A DNA stretch of 64,000 nucleotides, taken from contig NZ_JAUTBF010000001.1 in assembly GCF_030818955.1 (NCBI RefSeq), forward strand, positions 992,001-1,056,000, read 5' to 3'. Below are positions 1 through 8,537 of the stretch, piece by piece. The notes beneath the pieces were generated by a model, which saw only the letters and a list, made by a program, of their open reading frames with translations, did no database searches and was not told the DNA's origin. This DNA is from Microbacterium trichothecenolyticum (GTDB lineage Bacteria; Actinomycetota; Actinomycetes; Actinomycetales; Microbacteriaceae). Position 1 is the stretch's first letter; every line of letters begins with the position of its first letter. The translations under genes were made by a program, and so were the position numbers.

Positions 1-303
1 GTCGAGGCACGCCGCGTGCACGATGTGGCCCGTGCGCACGGGATTCCCGTCTGGTGCGGCGGCATGCTCGAGACGGGCATCGGGAGAGCGGCCAACGCCG
101 CCCTGGCGGGCCTGCCCGGCTTCACGCTCACGGGCGACATCTCGGCATCCGACCGCTTCTACCGCGAAGACATCACCGAGCCGATCACTCTCGACGAGGA
201 CGGGTACATCGCGATCCCGACCGCTCCCGGCTTCGGCGTGGAGCCCGACGAGGATCGCATTCGAGCCTTCACCGAACACCGGAAGCGGGTGGCGTTGGGC
301 TGA
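1..303 (+). CDS. menC: o-succinylbenzoate synthase / N-acylamino acid racemase-like protein, C-terminal part
   Basis: This is the last 100 codons of an enolase-superfamily protein whose start lies outside the window. The motif GGMLETGIG followed by a stretch on the pattern 'TGDISASDRFYREDI' is typical of the C-terminal barrel strands of the MenC/N-acylamino acid racemase family. MenC dehydrates SHCHC to o-succinylbenzoate in menaquinone synthesis, the quinone most actinobacteria use. It ends 12 bp before the convergent ABC-F gene. Family assignment is firm. Whether the main substrate is a menaquinone precursor or an N-acyl amino acid cannot be told from this fragment, because the N-terminal capping domain and most catalytic lysines are missing. 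Confidence 0.75.
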   Translation, partial: VEARRVHDVARAHGIPVWCGGMLETGIGRAANAALAGLPGFTLTGDISASDRFYREDITEPITLDEDGYIAIPTAPGFGVEPDEDRIRAFTEHRKRVALG

Positions 304-315
304 GGTCGCCGGCCC

Positions 316-1914
316 CTACGCCAGGGTGATCAGGTCCGCGTAGTCGCGGCCCCAGATGTCTTCCACGCCGTCGGGGAGGATGAGCACACGCTCGGGGTTC
401 AGCGCCTCGACGGCGCCCTCGTCGTGCGAGACGAGCACGACGGCGCCCTCGTAGTGCGCGAGCGCGCCGAGGATCTCCTCGCGGGAGGCGGGGTCGAGGT
501 TGTTCGTCGGCTCGTCGAGCAGCAGCATGTTGGCCGACGACACCACGAGCGTCGCGAGCGACAGACGCGTCTTCTCGCCGCCCGAGAGCACACCCGCGGG
601 CTTGAGCACGTCGTCCCCGACGAAGAGGAACGACCCCAGCACCTTGCGCGCCTCGGTCGCCGTGATGTGCGGCGCCGACGACATCATGTTCTCCAGCACC
701 GAGCGGTTGACGTCGAGGTTCTCGTGCTCCTGCGCGTAGTAGCCGATCTTCAGGCCGTGACCGGGCTCGAGCTGCCCGGTGTCGGGCTTGTCGACGCCGG
801 CGAGGATGCGCAGCAGCGTCGTCTTGCCCGCACCGTTCAGGCCCAGGATGACGACGCGCGAGCCGCGGTCGATCGCGAGGTCGACGTCGGTGAAGATCTC
901 CAGCGACCCGTACGACTTCGACAGACCGGATGCCATGAGCGGGGTCTTGCCGCACGGTGCGGGCTTGGGGAAGCGGAGCTTGGCGACCCGCTCGTCCTGA
1001 CGCACGTCGTCCAGGCCCGACAGCATCTTCTCGGCGCGGGCGACCATCTGGTGCGCGGCGGCGGCCTTCGACGCCTTCGCGCCGAAGCGCGCGGCCTGCA
1101 GTTGCAGGGCCGTGGCCTTCTTCTCGACGTTGACGCGCTCCTTCTTGCGGCGCTCCTCGTCGGCCACGCGCTGGCGCAGGTAGTTCTTCCAGTTCATGTT
1201 GTAGACGTCGATGACCTGGCGGTTGGCATCCAGGTAGAAGACGCGGTTGACCGTCTCGCCGACGAGCTCCACGTCGTGCGAGATCACGATGAGCCCGCCC
1301 TTGTACCCCTTGAGGAACTCGCGCAGCCATACGACACTGTCGGCGTCGAGGTGGTTGGTCGGCTCGTCGAGGATCATCGTCTGCGCGTCCGAGAACAGGA
1401 TGCGCGCGAGCTCGATGCGCCGGCGCTGACCGCCCGAGAGGGTCTTCAGCGGCTGGTCGAGGATACGGTCGGGCAGCGACAGGTTGTGGGCGATGGATGC
1501 CGCCTCGGCCTCCGCCGCATAGCCGCCCGCCGCCTCGAAGCGCTCGGTGAGATTGCCGTACTTCTTCATCGCCTTCGCGGCGACCGCCGGGTCGTCGTCC
1601 GCCATGGCCATCGACGCCTCGTGCATGCCGAGAGCGAGCGAACCGAGACCGCGGGCGTCGAGGATGCGCGTACGCGCGAGCATCTCGGGGTCCCCCGAGC
1701 GGGGGTCCTGCGGCAGGTAGCCGAGCTCGCCCGAGCGGTCGACGCCGCCGTTCGCGGGCAGCAGGTCGCCGGCGAGCACCTTGGTCAGCGTGGTCTTGCC
1801 CGCACCGTTTCGCCCGACGAGGCCGATCTTGTCGCCGTCGGAGACGCGAAACGACACGTCGGACATGAGCACGCGGGCACCCACGCGGATCTCGAGGTCG
1901 TGCACGGCGAGCAC
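316..1914 (-). CDS. ABC-F family ATPase (duplicated ATP-binding cassette, no membrane domain)
   Basis: The protein has about 532 residues and two ABC domains. The first has Walker A GRNGAGKT (residues 34-41), signature LSGGQ (159-163) and Walker B ending ILDEPTNHLD. The second has GLNGAGKTT, LSGGEKTR and LLLDEPTNNLD. There is no transmembrane segment, as expected for ABC-F proteins, which act on the ribosome in translation or antibiotic protection. I chose the GTG giving VLAVHDLEIRVG because homology to family N-termini begins there; an upstream ATG at 2124 would add about 70 unrelated residues. A -10-like TATACT lies about 50 bp upstream. The ABC-F subfamily and cellular role cannot be fixed from the sequence alone. 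It converges with menC and diverges from the iron importer. Confidence 0.9.
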   Translation of the reverse strand: MLAVHDLEIRVGARVLMSDVSFRVSDGDKIGLVGRNGAGKTTLTKVLAGDLLPANGGVDRSGELGYLPQDPRSGDPEMLARTRILDARGLGSLALGMHEASMAMADDDPAVAAKAMKKYGNLTERFEAAGGYAAEAEAASIAHNLSLPDRILDQPLKTLSGGQRRRIELARILFSDAQTMILDEPTNHLDADSVVWLREFLKGYKGGLIVISHDVELVGETVNRVFYLDANRQVIDVYNMNWKNYLRQRVADEERRKKERVNVEKKATALQLQAARFGAKASKAAAAHQMVARAEKMLSGLDDVRQDERVAKLRFPKPAPCGKTPLMASGLSKSYGSLEIFTDVDLAIDRGSRVVILGLNGAGKTTLLRILAGVDKPDTGQLEPGHGLKIGYYAQEHENLDVNRSVLENMMSSAPHITATEARKVLGSFLFVGDDVLKPAGVLSGGEKTRLSLATLVVSSANMLLLDEPTNNLDPASREEILGALAHYEGAVVLVSHDEGAVEALNPERVLILPDGVEDIWGRDYADLITLA

Positions 1915-1967
1915 AGCGAACGTCCGTTCAGTCGGGGATGGAGAGCGGCCGACATGGCCAGCCACCC

Positions 1968-1973
1968 AGTATA
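1968..1973 (-). promoter_or_regulatory. putative -10 box of the ABC-F gene
   Basis: TATACT on the minus strand, 54 bp upstream of the chosen GTG. No convincing -35 is visible at 17 bp, so this is only a candidate. Transcription from it would exclude the longer start at 2124. Confidence 0.4.
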
Positions 1974-2097
1974 AGAGGCGCCCCTGCATGCCCGCCGACA
2001 GCGAGGGCGCGAACACCCGGGATGCCGTTACCTCGACGCCGAGACGATCACCCGGGTTCTCGGGGTCCCTGTTTGCGCTCTCACCCGAGTGCTGACC

Positions 2098-2121
2098 TAA
2101 ACTAAGCCAATCCTTACCTAA
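2098..2121 (+). promoter_or_regulatory. iron-dependent (IdeR/DtxR) box overlapping the -10 of the siderophore importer operon
   Basis: Positions 2103-2121 read on the minus strand as TTAGGTAAGGATTGGCTTA. This matches 13 of 19 positions of the DtxR/IdeR consensus as I know it (TTAGGTTAGGCTAACCTAA). A -10-like TAAACT at 2098-2103 abuts the box, so a bound iron-loaded repressor would block RNA polymerase. The box ends 17 bp before the GTG of the binding-protein gene, with AGGAGG between. Iron repression is inferred from the match and from the function of the genes. Confidence 0.75.
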
Positions 2122-2138
2122 CACGCAGGAGGCTCTTC

Positions 2139-3176
2139 GTGTCCCGATTCCGCGCTCTGGCGGCCCTCGCCGTCGGTTCCGCCCTTGTCCTCACCGGCTG
2201 CGCCGGCAGCTCGACCACCGAATCCGGCGCGTCGGAGGGATCCACCGGGGCCGACGGCGCTTTCCCCGTGACCCTGACAAACGTCTTCGGCGAGACGACC
2301 ATCTCCGCCAAACCTGAGCGCGTCGTCACGGTCGACTGGGGCAACCAAGACGTCGCTCTCGCACTCGGCGTCGTCCCGGTCGCCATGCCCAAGGTGATCT
2401 ACGGCGACGAAGACGGCGACGGCCTGCTCCCCTGGACGAAGGACAAGCTCGCCGAGCTCGGCGCCGAGACCCCCGTGCTCATGGACGAGAGCAACGGCTA
2501 CGACTACGAGGCGATCGCCGACGCGCAGCCCGATGTCATCCTCGCCGCGTACTCCGGCATGACGCAGGAGCAGTACGACACGCTCAGCAAGATCGCGCCG
2601 GTCGTGACGTTCCAGAACGTCGCCTGGGGCACCACCTGGCAGGACATGACCGTCCTCGACGGCACCGCGCTCGGCCTCAAGGACGAGGCAGAGGCGCTCG
2701 TCGCCGACAAGGAGAAGCACATCACGGACGAGGCGGCGAAGTACCCCGCCATCGCCGGCAAGAAGTCGCTCCTCACCTACTACGACCCGACCAACCTGTC
2801 GACGCTCGGCTTCTACAACACGCTCGACCCGCGCATGGGCTACCTCGAGGAGCTCGGGCTCGCCCCGTCGTCCTACGTCGCCTCGCAGTCGGCCGCGTCG
2901 GACACCTTCTGGTTCACCCCCTCCACCGAGCAGATCGAGAACTTCACCGACGTCCAGGTGATGGTGGCCTACGGCGCCGACGGCATGATCGCCGCGATGC
3001 AGGCCGACCCGCTCCTGTCGAAGGTCCCCGCCGTGGCGAACGGCGCGATCGCCGTGATCGAGAGCGGATCGACGCTGTCCTCGGCCATCACCCCGACGCC
3101 GCTGAACATCGGCACGACCTACGGCGACGAGTACATCGGCCTCGTCGGTGCCGCGGCGGAGAAGGCCGCGTCCTGA
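2139..3176 (+). CDS. iron-siderophore ABC transporter substrate-binding lipoprotein
   Basis: This 345-residue protein has a lipoprotein signal: a basic start, a hydrophobic stretch and the lipobox LTGC with Cys21 as the acylated residue, followed by a Ser/Thr/Gly linker. The mature part has the FecB/FepB-type periplasmic-binding fold, with an N-terminal 'PERVVTVDWGNQDVALALG' region and a long central helix. It would hold a ferric siderophore at the outer face of the membrane and deliver it to the two permeases encoded downstream. The GTG start is supported by AGGAGG at 2126-2132. It heads an apparent four-gene operon with an iron box in its promoter. The siderophore ligand is unknown. Confidence 0.92.
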   Translation: MSRFRALAALAVGSALVLTGCAGSSTTESGASEGSTGADGAFPVTLTNVFGETTISAKPERVVTVDWGNQDVALALGVVPVAMPKVIYGDEDGDGLLPWTKDKLAELGAETPVLMDESNGYDYEAIADAQPDVILAAYSGMTQEQYDTLSKIAPVVTFQNVAWGTTWQDMTVLDGTALGLKDEAEALVADKEKHITDEAAKYPAIAGKKSLLTYYDPTNLSTLGFYNTLDPRMGYLEELGLAPSSYVASQSAASDTFWFTPSTEQIENFTDVQVMVAYGADGMIAAMQADPLLSKVPAVANGAIAVIESGSTLSSAITPTPLNIGTTYGDEYIGLVGAAAEKAAS

Positions 3177-3201
3177 TGCGGACCCCTCGCGCGTCGGCGC
3201 G

Positions 3202-4251
3202 ATGAGCACCCTCGCTCCAGCCCCCACCGCCCCCGGCGACGCCCGCCCGCGTCGCTGGGGGCGGCGCCGCGCCGTCGGTGTCACGGCGCTCGTCGTCGTC
3301 CTCGTCGTCGCCGCGATCCTGTCGGTCACGTTCGGGGCCCGCGATGTCACGCCGGCCGACGTCTGGGCCGGGCTCACCGGTTCCACCGACACCGCCTCGG
3401 CGGCCGCGGTCGCCAAGCGCGTTCCGCGCACTCTGCTCGCCATCTTCGTCGGCGGCGCCCTCGCGGTCTCGGGCGCGGTCCTGCTGCAGGGGGCCACGCG
3501 CAACCCCCTCGCCGACCCGCAGATCCTCGGCATCAACGGCGGCGCAGGACTCGCCATCGTCGTGGGCATCGCGTTCTTCGGGCTCGGTTCGGCGACGTCC
3601 TACATCTGGGTCGGCATGATCGGCGCCGCGGCGGCTGCGGTCCTCGTCTACGCGATCGGCTCGCTCGGCCGCGGCGGCGCGACACCTCTGCGTCTCGCGC
3701 TCGCCGGCGCTGTGAGCGCCGTGGCCTTCAGCTCGCTCACCAGCGCCATCCTTCTTCCGCGCATCAACGTCATGAACGATTTCCGTTTCTGGCAGATCGG
3801 CGGTGTGGGCGGCGCGACCTTCGAAACCATCCTTCAGGTGCTGCCCTTCCTCCTCGCCGGCCTGGTGATCTGCCTCGCGTGCGCCTCGACGCTGAACACC
3901 CTCGCCCTCGGCGACGAGCTCGCCGCGGGTCTGGGCGCGCGCGTCCGCACCGCACGGCTCGTCTCCACCGGCGGCGCCGTCGTCTTGTGCGGCGCCGCCA
4001 CCGCGGTCGCCGGGCCCATCGGTTTCGTCGGTCTCGTCATCCCGCACATGATCCGCCTCGTGGTCGGCGTCGACCACCGCTGGCTGCTCCCGGTCTCTGC
4101 GCTCGGCGGGGCCGCCCTGCTCACTCTCGGCGACATCGTCGGCCGCGTCGTCGCGCGCCCCGATGAGATCGAAGTCGGCATCGTCACTGCGTTGGTCGGA
4201 GCTCCGTTCTTCATCGCCCTCGTGCGCCGCCAGAGGATGAGAGCGCTATGA
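3202..4251 (+). CDS. FecCD-family iron-siderophore permease, subunit 1
   Basis: A 349-residue, strongly hydrophobic protein with about nine or ten membrane segments. The motif GATRNPLADPQILGINGGAG is the usual FecCD cytoplasmic loop that meets the ATPase, and the C-terminus (IPHMIRLVVG, GDIVGRVVARPDEIEVGIVTALVGAP) is equally characteristic. I chose the ATG giving MSTLAPAP because the frame upstream runs into the end of the binding-protein gene. Its stop overlaps the start of the next gene (ATGA at 4248-4251), which suggests coupled translation of the two halves of a heterodimeric channel. Confidence 0.93.
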   Translation: MSTLAPAPTAPGDARPRRWGRRRAVGVTALVVVLVVAAILSVTFGARDVTPADVWAGLTGSTDTASAAAVAKRVPRTLLAIFVGGALAVSGAVLLQGATRNPLADPQILGINGGAGLAIVVGIAFFGLGSATSYIWVGMIGAAAAAVLVYAIGSLGRGGATPLRLALAGAVSAVAFSSLTSAILLPRINVMNDFRFWQIGGVGGATFETILQVLPFLLAGLVICLACASTLNTLALGDELAAGLGARVRTARLVSTGGAVVLCGAATAVAGPIGFVGLVIPHMIRLVVGVDHRWLLPVSALGGAALLTLGDIVGRVVARPDEIEVGIVTALVGAPFFIALVRRQRMRAL

Positions 4252-5306
4252 CCGGCGTCCTGCTCTCCCCCTCGCCTGCCGCCCTGACCTCCGTCGTGGC
4301 CGGGCGACAGCGCCGACGCCGACGATGGGCGCTGATCACCGGCATCCTGGCCCTGCTCGTGATCGTCGCCTTCTCCCTCTCGCTCATGCTCGGCCAGACC
4401 GCCTACTCCCCTGGTCAGGTGTGGGGGGTCCTCACCGGCCAGCGCGTGTCCGGAGCCTCGTTCACGGTGGGAGAGCTGCGCCTTCCTCGGGCGATGACCG
4501 GACTGTTCACAGGCCTGTGCTTCGGAATGGGAGGCGTGGTCTTCCAGTCGATGCTGCGCAACGCCCTCGCAAGTCCCGACGTCATCGGCATCAACACCGG
4601 CGCGAGTGCGGCGGCCGTCATCGGCATCGTCGTCCTCGGACTCGGTGAGACGACGGTGTCGTTCCTCGCCATGGCCGCCGCCCTCGCCGCGGCCCTCGCG
4701 ATATACCTTCTCGCGTACCGGAACGGCGGCTCGGGGGCCCGGCTCATCCTGGTGGGCATCGGCGTCGCCGCGATGTGCCAAGCCGTGGTGTCGTACGTCA
4801 TCGCCCGCGCCGCGGAGTACGACCTCCCCGCCGCCATGCGCTGGATCACCGGCAACCTCAACGACGCGACGTGGGATCGCGCCCTCCCTGTCGTCTTCGC
4901 GGTGATCGTCCTGGGCCCGGTGCTGCTCGCTCTGGCCGGGCGGCTGGAGATCCTGCGGATGGGCGACGAGACCGCCGCCGCCGTCGGGCTGCCCGTCGAG
5001 CGCAGCCGCCTGCTGCTCATCGTCGCGGCCGTGGGGCTGCTCGCCTTCGGCACCGCCGCGGCGGGTCCCATCGCGTTCGTGTCGTTCCTGGCCGGTCCCA
5101 TCGCCGTGCGCCTGCTCGGCCCCGTCGGCTCCCCCATCCTTCCCGCCGGCCTCGTCGGCGCGCTGCTCGTCCTCGTCGCGGACTTCTGCGCGCAATACGC
5201 GTTCGGCACCCGCTTGCCCGTGGGCGTCATCACCGGCGTTCTCGGAGCGCCCTATCTCGTTTACCTGCTCGTCCGCAGCAGCCGATCCGGAGGAACCGCA
5301 CTATGA
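4248..5306 (+). CDS. FecCD-family iron-siderophore permease, subunit 2
   Basis: A 352-residue integral membrane protein, partner of the preceding permease. It carries the FecCD signatures 'QSMLRNALASPDVIGINTGAS' (split across residues about 100-120) and a C-terminal LPVGVITGVLGAPYLVYLL. The basic N-terminus GRQRRRRRW precedes the first membrane segment, consistent with a cytoplasmic start. It overlaps the upstream gene by 4 bp and the downstream ATPase gene by 4 bp (ATGA at 5303-5306). Two different FecCD permeases with one ATPase is the usual composition of siderophore importers in Gram-positive bacteria. Confidence 0.93.
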   Translation: MTGVLLSPSPAALTSVVAGRQRRRRRWALITGILALLVIVAFSLSLMLGQTAYSPGQVWGVLTGQRVSGASFTVGELRLPRAMTGLFTGLCFGMGGVVFQSMLRNALASPDVIGINTGASAAAVIGIVVLGLGETTVSFLAMAAALAAALAIYLLAYRNGGSGARLILVGIGVAAMCQAVVSYVIARAAEYDLPAAMRWITGNLNDATWDRALPVVFAVIVLGPVLLALAGRLEILRMGDETAAAVGLPVERSRLLLIVAAVGLLAFGTAAAGPIAFVSFLAGPIAVRLLGPVGSPILPAGLVGALLVLVADFCAQYAFGTRLPVGVITGVLGAPYLVYLLVRSSRSGGTAL

Positions 5307-6136
5307 CCGTCGAGCGCTCACTGATCGCCGAGGAATTGACCCTCGGTTACGGCGATCGCACGATCGTGGAATCCCTCGATCTGCAGATCCCGGCGGGTCG
5401 GGTGACGACCATCGTCGGGGCCAACGCCTGCGGCAAGTCCACCCTGCTCAAAGCCATGGCGCGACTGCTCTCTCCGAGCGCGGGACAGGTGCTGCTCGAC
5501 GGGAAGTCGATCCACCGTCTGCCGACCAAGCAGGTCGCCCGCATCCTCGGCTTGCTGCCGCAGTCGCCGCTGGCGCCCGACGGCATCGCCGTCTCCGACC
5601 TGGTGAGCCGGGGACGCCATCCCCACCAGGGTGCGCTGTCGCGTTGGACCAGCGCCGACGACGCGGCCGTGGCGCGCGCGCTCGAGGCCACCGACACCGC
5701 CCACCTCGCCGATCGGTCCGTCGACGAGCTCAGCGGCGGGCAGCGCCAGCGCGTGTGGATCGCGATGGCGCTCGCGCAGGAGACCGACGTGCTGCTGCTG
5801 GACGAGCCCACGACATTCCTCGACATCAGCCACCAGATCGACGTGCTCGACCTGCTGACCGACCTCAACCGCGACCGCGGCACGACGGTCGCGATGGTCC
5901 TGCACGACCTCAACCTCGCCGCGCGCTATGCCGACCACCTCGTGGCCATGGCGGGCGGACGCATCATCGCTGCCGGGGATCCCGGCGAGGTCCTCACGGA
6001 GGAGACCGTGCGAGAAGTCTTCGGACTCGACAGCCGCGTCGTGCCCGACCCCCTGACGGGTCGCCCCCTGATCATCCCGATCGGCCGGCACCACACGCTC
6101 GTCGAGCCCGAGCGGGCCGAGACGCGGCTCGGTTGA
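5303..6136 (+). CDS. iron-siderophore ABC transporter ATP-binding protein (FepC/FecE type)
   Basis: A 277-residue ABC ATPase with Walker A GANACGKST at about residues 36-44, Q-loop 'LGLLPQSP', signature LSGGQRQRVWIA and Walker B LLLDEPTTFLD followed by the H-loop 'VLHDLN'. This order and the TTFLDISHQID sequence are typical of siderophore/cobalamin importer ATPases. It energises the two FecCD permeases encoded just upstream. The start ATG overlaps the preceding stop and has GGAGGAA 8 nt upstream. A strong hairpin terminator follows 15 bp after the stop. Confidence 0.94.
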   Translation: MTVERSLIAEELTLGYGDRTIVESLDLQIPAGRVTTIVGANACGKSTLLKAMARLLSPSAGQVLLDGKSIHRLPTKQVARILGLLPQSPLAPDGIAVSDLVSRGRHPHQGALSRWTSADDAAVARALEATDTAHLADRSVDELSGGQRQRVWIAMALAQETDVLLLDEPTTFLDISHQIDVLDLLTDLNRDRGTTVAMVLHDLNLAARYADHLVAMAGGRIIAAGDPGEVLTEETVREVFGLDSRVVPDPLTGRPLIIPIGRHHTLVEPERAETRLG

Positions 6137-6150
6137 GGCGGGCGCAGACG

Positions 6151-6180
6151 AGAGGAGCCCCGCTTCCGCGGGGCTCCTCT
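6151..6180. terminator. bidirectional rho-independent terminator
   Basis: A perfect 13-bp stem (AGAGGAGCCCCGC and its complement) closed by TTCC. It lies between the convergent importer operon and the siderophore-interacting protein gene, 2 bp from the end of the latter, so it can serve both strands. Confidence 0.88.
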
Positions 6181-6182
6181 GC

Positions 6183-7115
6183 TCACGCGCTGCGCTCGGC
6201 CATCCCCGCTCGCCAATAGCCCATGAAGGCCACGCGTTTGCGGTCGACCCCGTGGCCCTGGACGAGCATCCGGCGCAGGACCTTCACGGCCGACGATTCA
6301 CCGGCGATCCAGGCGTAGAACTCCCCGTCGCCGTCGTCGGGGCTGTCCCAGAGCAGTTCCTTGTCGAGGTCGATGTCTTCGACGACCTGCGGGCGCGGAG
6401 CCGCCGCCCGGACGAGGAGGTCGCTCGACGCGTTCGCCCACCCCTCGACCGCGTCGATGAGAGCCTCGCCGTGCGGACGCTCGTCGCGAGGGAGCCAGGT
6501 CGTACGGGCTGCTCCCGCGGCGACCGGGAGCATGTCGTCGACCGTCGGCACCTCGATGAACGCGTCGACGTCCATCCCCGCGGGGAGGCCTTCGAGAATC
6601 GCACAGATCGCGGGGGCGGCCGTCTCGTCACCCGCGAGCAGCAGCCGACGGGCCGTCCCGGGGTGGAAATCGATCCCCTGGGCGGACTCGGGGCTTCGCG
6701 CATCGGGCCCCACCACCAGAATGCTGTCACCAGGGGCGGCCGTCTCGGCCCAGGCCCCGGCGGGGCCCGCGTCGTGGTGCAGTACGAAGTCGATGTCGAG
6801 CTCGCGGGCAGCGGGGTCGATCCTCCGTACCGTGTACGTGCGGAAGGGGGTCCGCTGGTCGTCGGGCAGGTCGCGCCAGCGCGTGTACCACTCGCCGTTG
6901 TCGATCGCGGCGGGGTCGTCCTGTCCGATGTCGCAGAGGCGTCCGTCGCTGAGAGGCAGCACGATTTTGATGCGCTGGTCGCGGCGGTCGGTGCCGAACA
7001 CGTCGAAGTCCGGTGAGGTGAACGTGAGACGCGCGAAGTGGGGCGAGAGTCGGCGCACCTCCTTCACCACGGCGACGTACGGACGGTAAGCGGGTCGTAT
7101 GGCGGTGATGGTCAC
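6183..7115 (-). CDS. siderophore-interacting protein (FAD-dependent ferric-siderophore reductase)
   Basis: This 310-residue cytoplasmic flavoreductase belongs to the SIP/ViuB family. The RTYTVR motif binds FAD, 'HHDAGPAGAWAE..PGD' matches the following FAD-binding loop, and the C-terminal half is the NAD(P)H-binding SIP domain ending 'MGYWRAG'. It reduces imported ferric siderophore so that iron is released as Fe(II). It converges on the importer operon and has its own iron box, so import and release are probably co-regulated. The GTG start lies 4 bp from the iron box and 6 nt from a TATCCT hexamer, which implies a leaderless mRNA. No Shine-Dalgarno is visible. Confidence 0.92.
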   Translation of the reverse strand: MTITAIRPAYRPYVAVVKEVRRLSPHFARLTFTSPDFDVFGTDRRDQRIKIVLPLSDGRLCDIGQDDPAAIDNGEWYTRWRDLPDDQRTPFRTYTVRRIDPAARELDIDFVLHHDAGPAGAWAETAAPGDSILVVGPDARSPESAQGIDFHPGTARRLLLAGDETAAPAICAILEGLPAGMDVDAFIEVPTVDDMLPVAAGAARTTWLPRDERPHGEALIDAVEGWANASSDLLVRAAAPRPQVVEDIDLDKELLWDSPDDGDGEFYAWIAGESSAVKVLRRMLVQGHGVDRKRVAFMGYWRAGMAERSA

Positions 7116-7119
7116 CCGA

Positions 7120-7138
7120 TAAGGATATCCTTACCTAT
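7120..7138 (-). promoter_or_regulatory. iron-dependent (IdeR/DtxR) box over a leaderless promoter of the siderophore-interacting protein gene
   Basis: On the minus strand this reads ATAGGTAAGGATATCCTTA, with the perfect palindrome AAGGATATCCTT at its centre. It resembles the box at 2103-2121, sharing the core AGGTAAGGAT. TATCCT inside it (7122-7127) is spaced 6 nt from the GTG, the distance expected when transcription starts at the start codon. A repressor bound here would cover the -10 and the transcription start. Confidence 0.78.
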
Positions 7139-7214
7139 CTCCCGGATGCCAGGCGTCCGGCACCGGCGTCCTCCACGACCGAACAAACCGGCGGGCGCCC
7201 GCCCGCTCGTGCGG

Positions 7215-8378
7215 TCAGCTGCGCGACGCGAGCTCCCCGATCCGCTGGATCGCCTCGCGCAGCACGTCCGGCGCGCAGCCGACATTGATGCGCACGTGCC
7301 CGACCCCCTCCGTTCCGAACAGCGGCCCGTGGTGCAGCGCGACCTTCGCCTCACGCCGGATGTGCGGCGCAGGATTGTCGCCCCAGCCGTAGGCCGAGAC
7401 ATCCACCCAGGCCAGGAAGCCGGCGTCGGGTACGCGGTACCGCGCGCGCGGCAGGTGCTCGGCGAGCAGGTCGGCGAGAAGGCGTCGGTTGTCATCGAGC
7501 GCGACGAGCAGGCTGTCGAGCCAGGCGTCGCTCTCGGCGGCGAACGCCGCACGGTTGGCGATCACGCCGAACAGTCCCGCGCGCCACTCCACCTCCCACG
7601 GAAGCGCCTGCACCACGGCAGCCGTCTCGTCCGCCCCGGTCACGATCACCGCGCACTTCAGACCCGCGAGGTTGTAGGTCTTGCTCGCGCTCGTCACGGC
7701 GAAGCCGACCGCGGCGGCCTCGGCTCCGGCATCCAGGAAGGGCGTGAAGACCGAGGGCGCGTGGGTGAGCGGTGCGTGGATCTCGTCGCTGACGACCGTC
7801 GCGCCGTACCGGTGCGCGAGCCGTGCGAGCGATGTGAGGGACTCCCGCGTGTGCACGGTTCCCGTCGGGTTGTGCGGGTTGCACAGCAGCACGGAGCGCG
7901 CGCCGGCCGCGAGTGCCCGCTCGATGCCGGCCAGATCGAGTGACCAGCGCTGTCCGTCGTCGACGAGAGGCACGCGCTCCACGACCGCGCCGGCCTCTTC
8001 CACGGTGTCGTAGAACGGCGGGTAGACCGGCGGTGTGACGATCACGCGGTCGCCCGGCGAGGTCACGGCGCGCAGCACCTCGACGACGCCCATCATGACG
8101 TCGCCCGTCCAGCGGATCCGCGTCGGGTCAGGGCGCCACCCCCACCGGCGTTCGGCGTAGGCGGCGAAGTCGGTGTCGATCCCCGGCCGCGGCGGCGTGT
8201 ATCCGGTGTCGCCGATCTCGACGGCGCGCATGAGCGCCGAGGTGATCGCGGGCGCCAGCGCGAAGTCGGTCTCGGCGACGAACATCGGGATGACATCGTC
8301 GTCGTACGAGCGCCACTTGGTGCTGCTGCGTTGGCGGAGGATCTCGAGCGGCAGGGCCTGGAGAGGAAGAACGCTCAT
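7215..8378 (-). CDS. MalY/PatB-type PLP-dependent aminotransferase-fold enzyme (putative cystathionine beta-lyase)
   Basis: A 387-residue fold-type I PLP enzyme. The PLP lysine lies in SASKTYNLAGLK (about residues 230-241), preceded by 'SDEIHAPLTH' carrying the cofactor-binding Asp, and 'CNPHNPTG' is also present. These are diagnostic of the MalY/PatB C-S lyase group, which cleaves cystathionine or related thioethers. The N-terminus RSSTKWRSYDDDVIPMFVAETDF matches the family. It is a single gene with no obvious partner. The natural substrate is not determined; other C-S lyase activities are possible. Confidence 0.87.
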   Translation of the reverse strand: MSVLPLQALPLEILRQRSSTKWRSYDDDVIPMFVAETDFALAPAITSALMRAVEIGDTGYTPPRPGIDTDFAAYAERRWGWRPDPTRIRWTGDVMMGVVEVLRAVTSPGDRVIVTPPVYPPFYDTVEEAGAVVERVPLVDDGQRWSLDLAGIERALAAGARSVLLCNPHNPTGTVHTRESLTSLARLAHRYGATVVSDEIHAPLTHAPSVFTPFLDAGAEAAAVGFAVTSASKTYNLAGLKCAVIVTGADETAAVVQALPWEVEWRAGLFGVIANRAAFAAESDAWLDSLLVALDDNRRLLADLLAEHLPRARYRVPDAGFLAWVDVSAYGWGDNPAPHIRREAKVALHHGPLFGTEGVGHVRINVGCAPDVLREAIQRIGELASRS

Positions 8379-8437
8379 CCCGGAAGCCTAACGACGGCGC
8401 CGGATGCCGATGACGCAGCGCGTCAGAGAGGGAAACA

Positions 8438-8469
8438 CGAACGCCCACCCCGGCGAGGGTGGGCGTTCG
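8438..8469. terminator. terminator at the end of the suf operon
   Basis: A perfect 13-bp stem CGAACGCCCACCC / GGGTGGGCGTTCG with a 6-nt loop, 68 bp beyond the stop of the last minus-strand suf gene. Confidence 0.8.
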
Positions 8470-8537
8470 ACGGAAGAGCTTCTGGATCGCGATACCGAGA
8501 GCACCGAGCCACCGGGTACGAGACGGAGAACCCGCTC

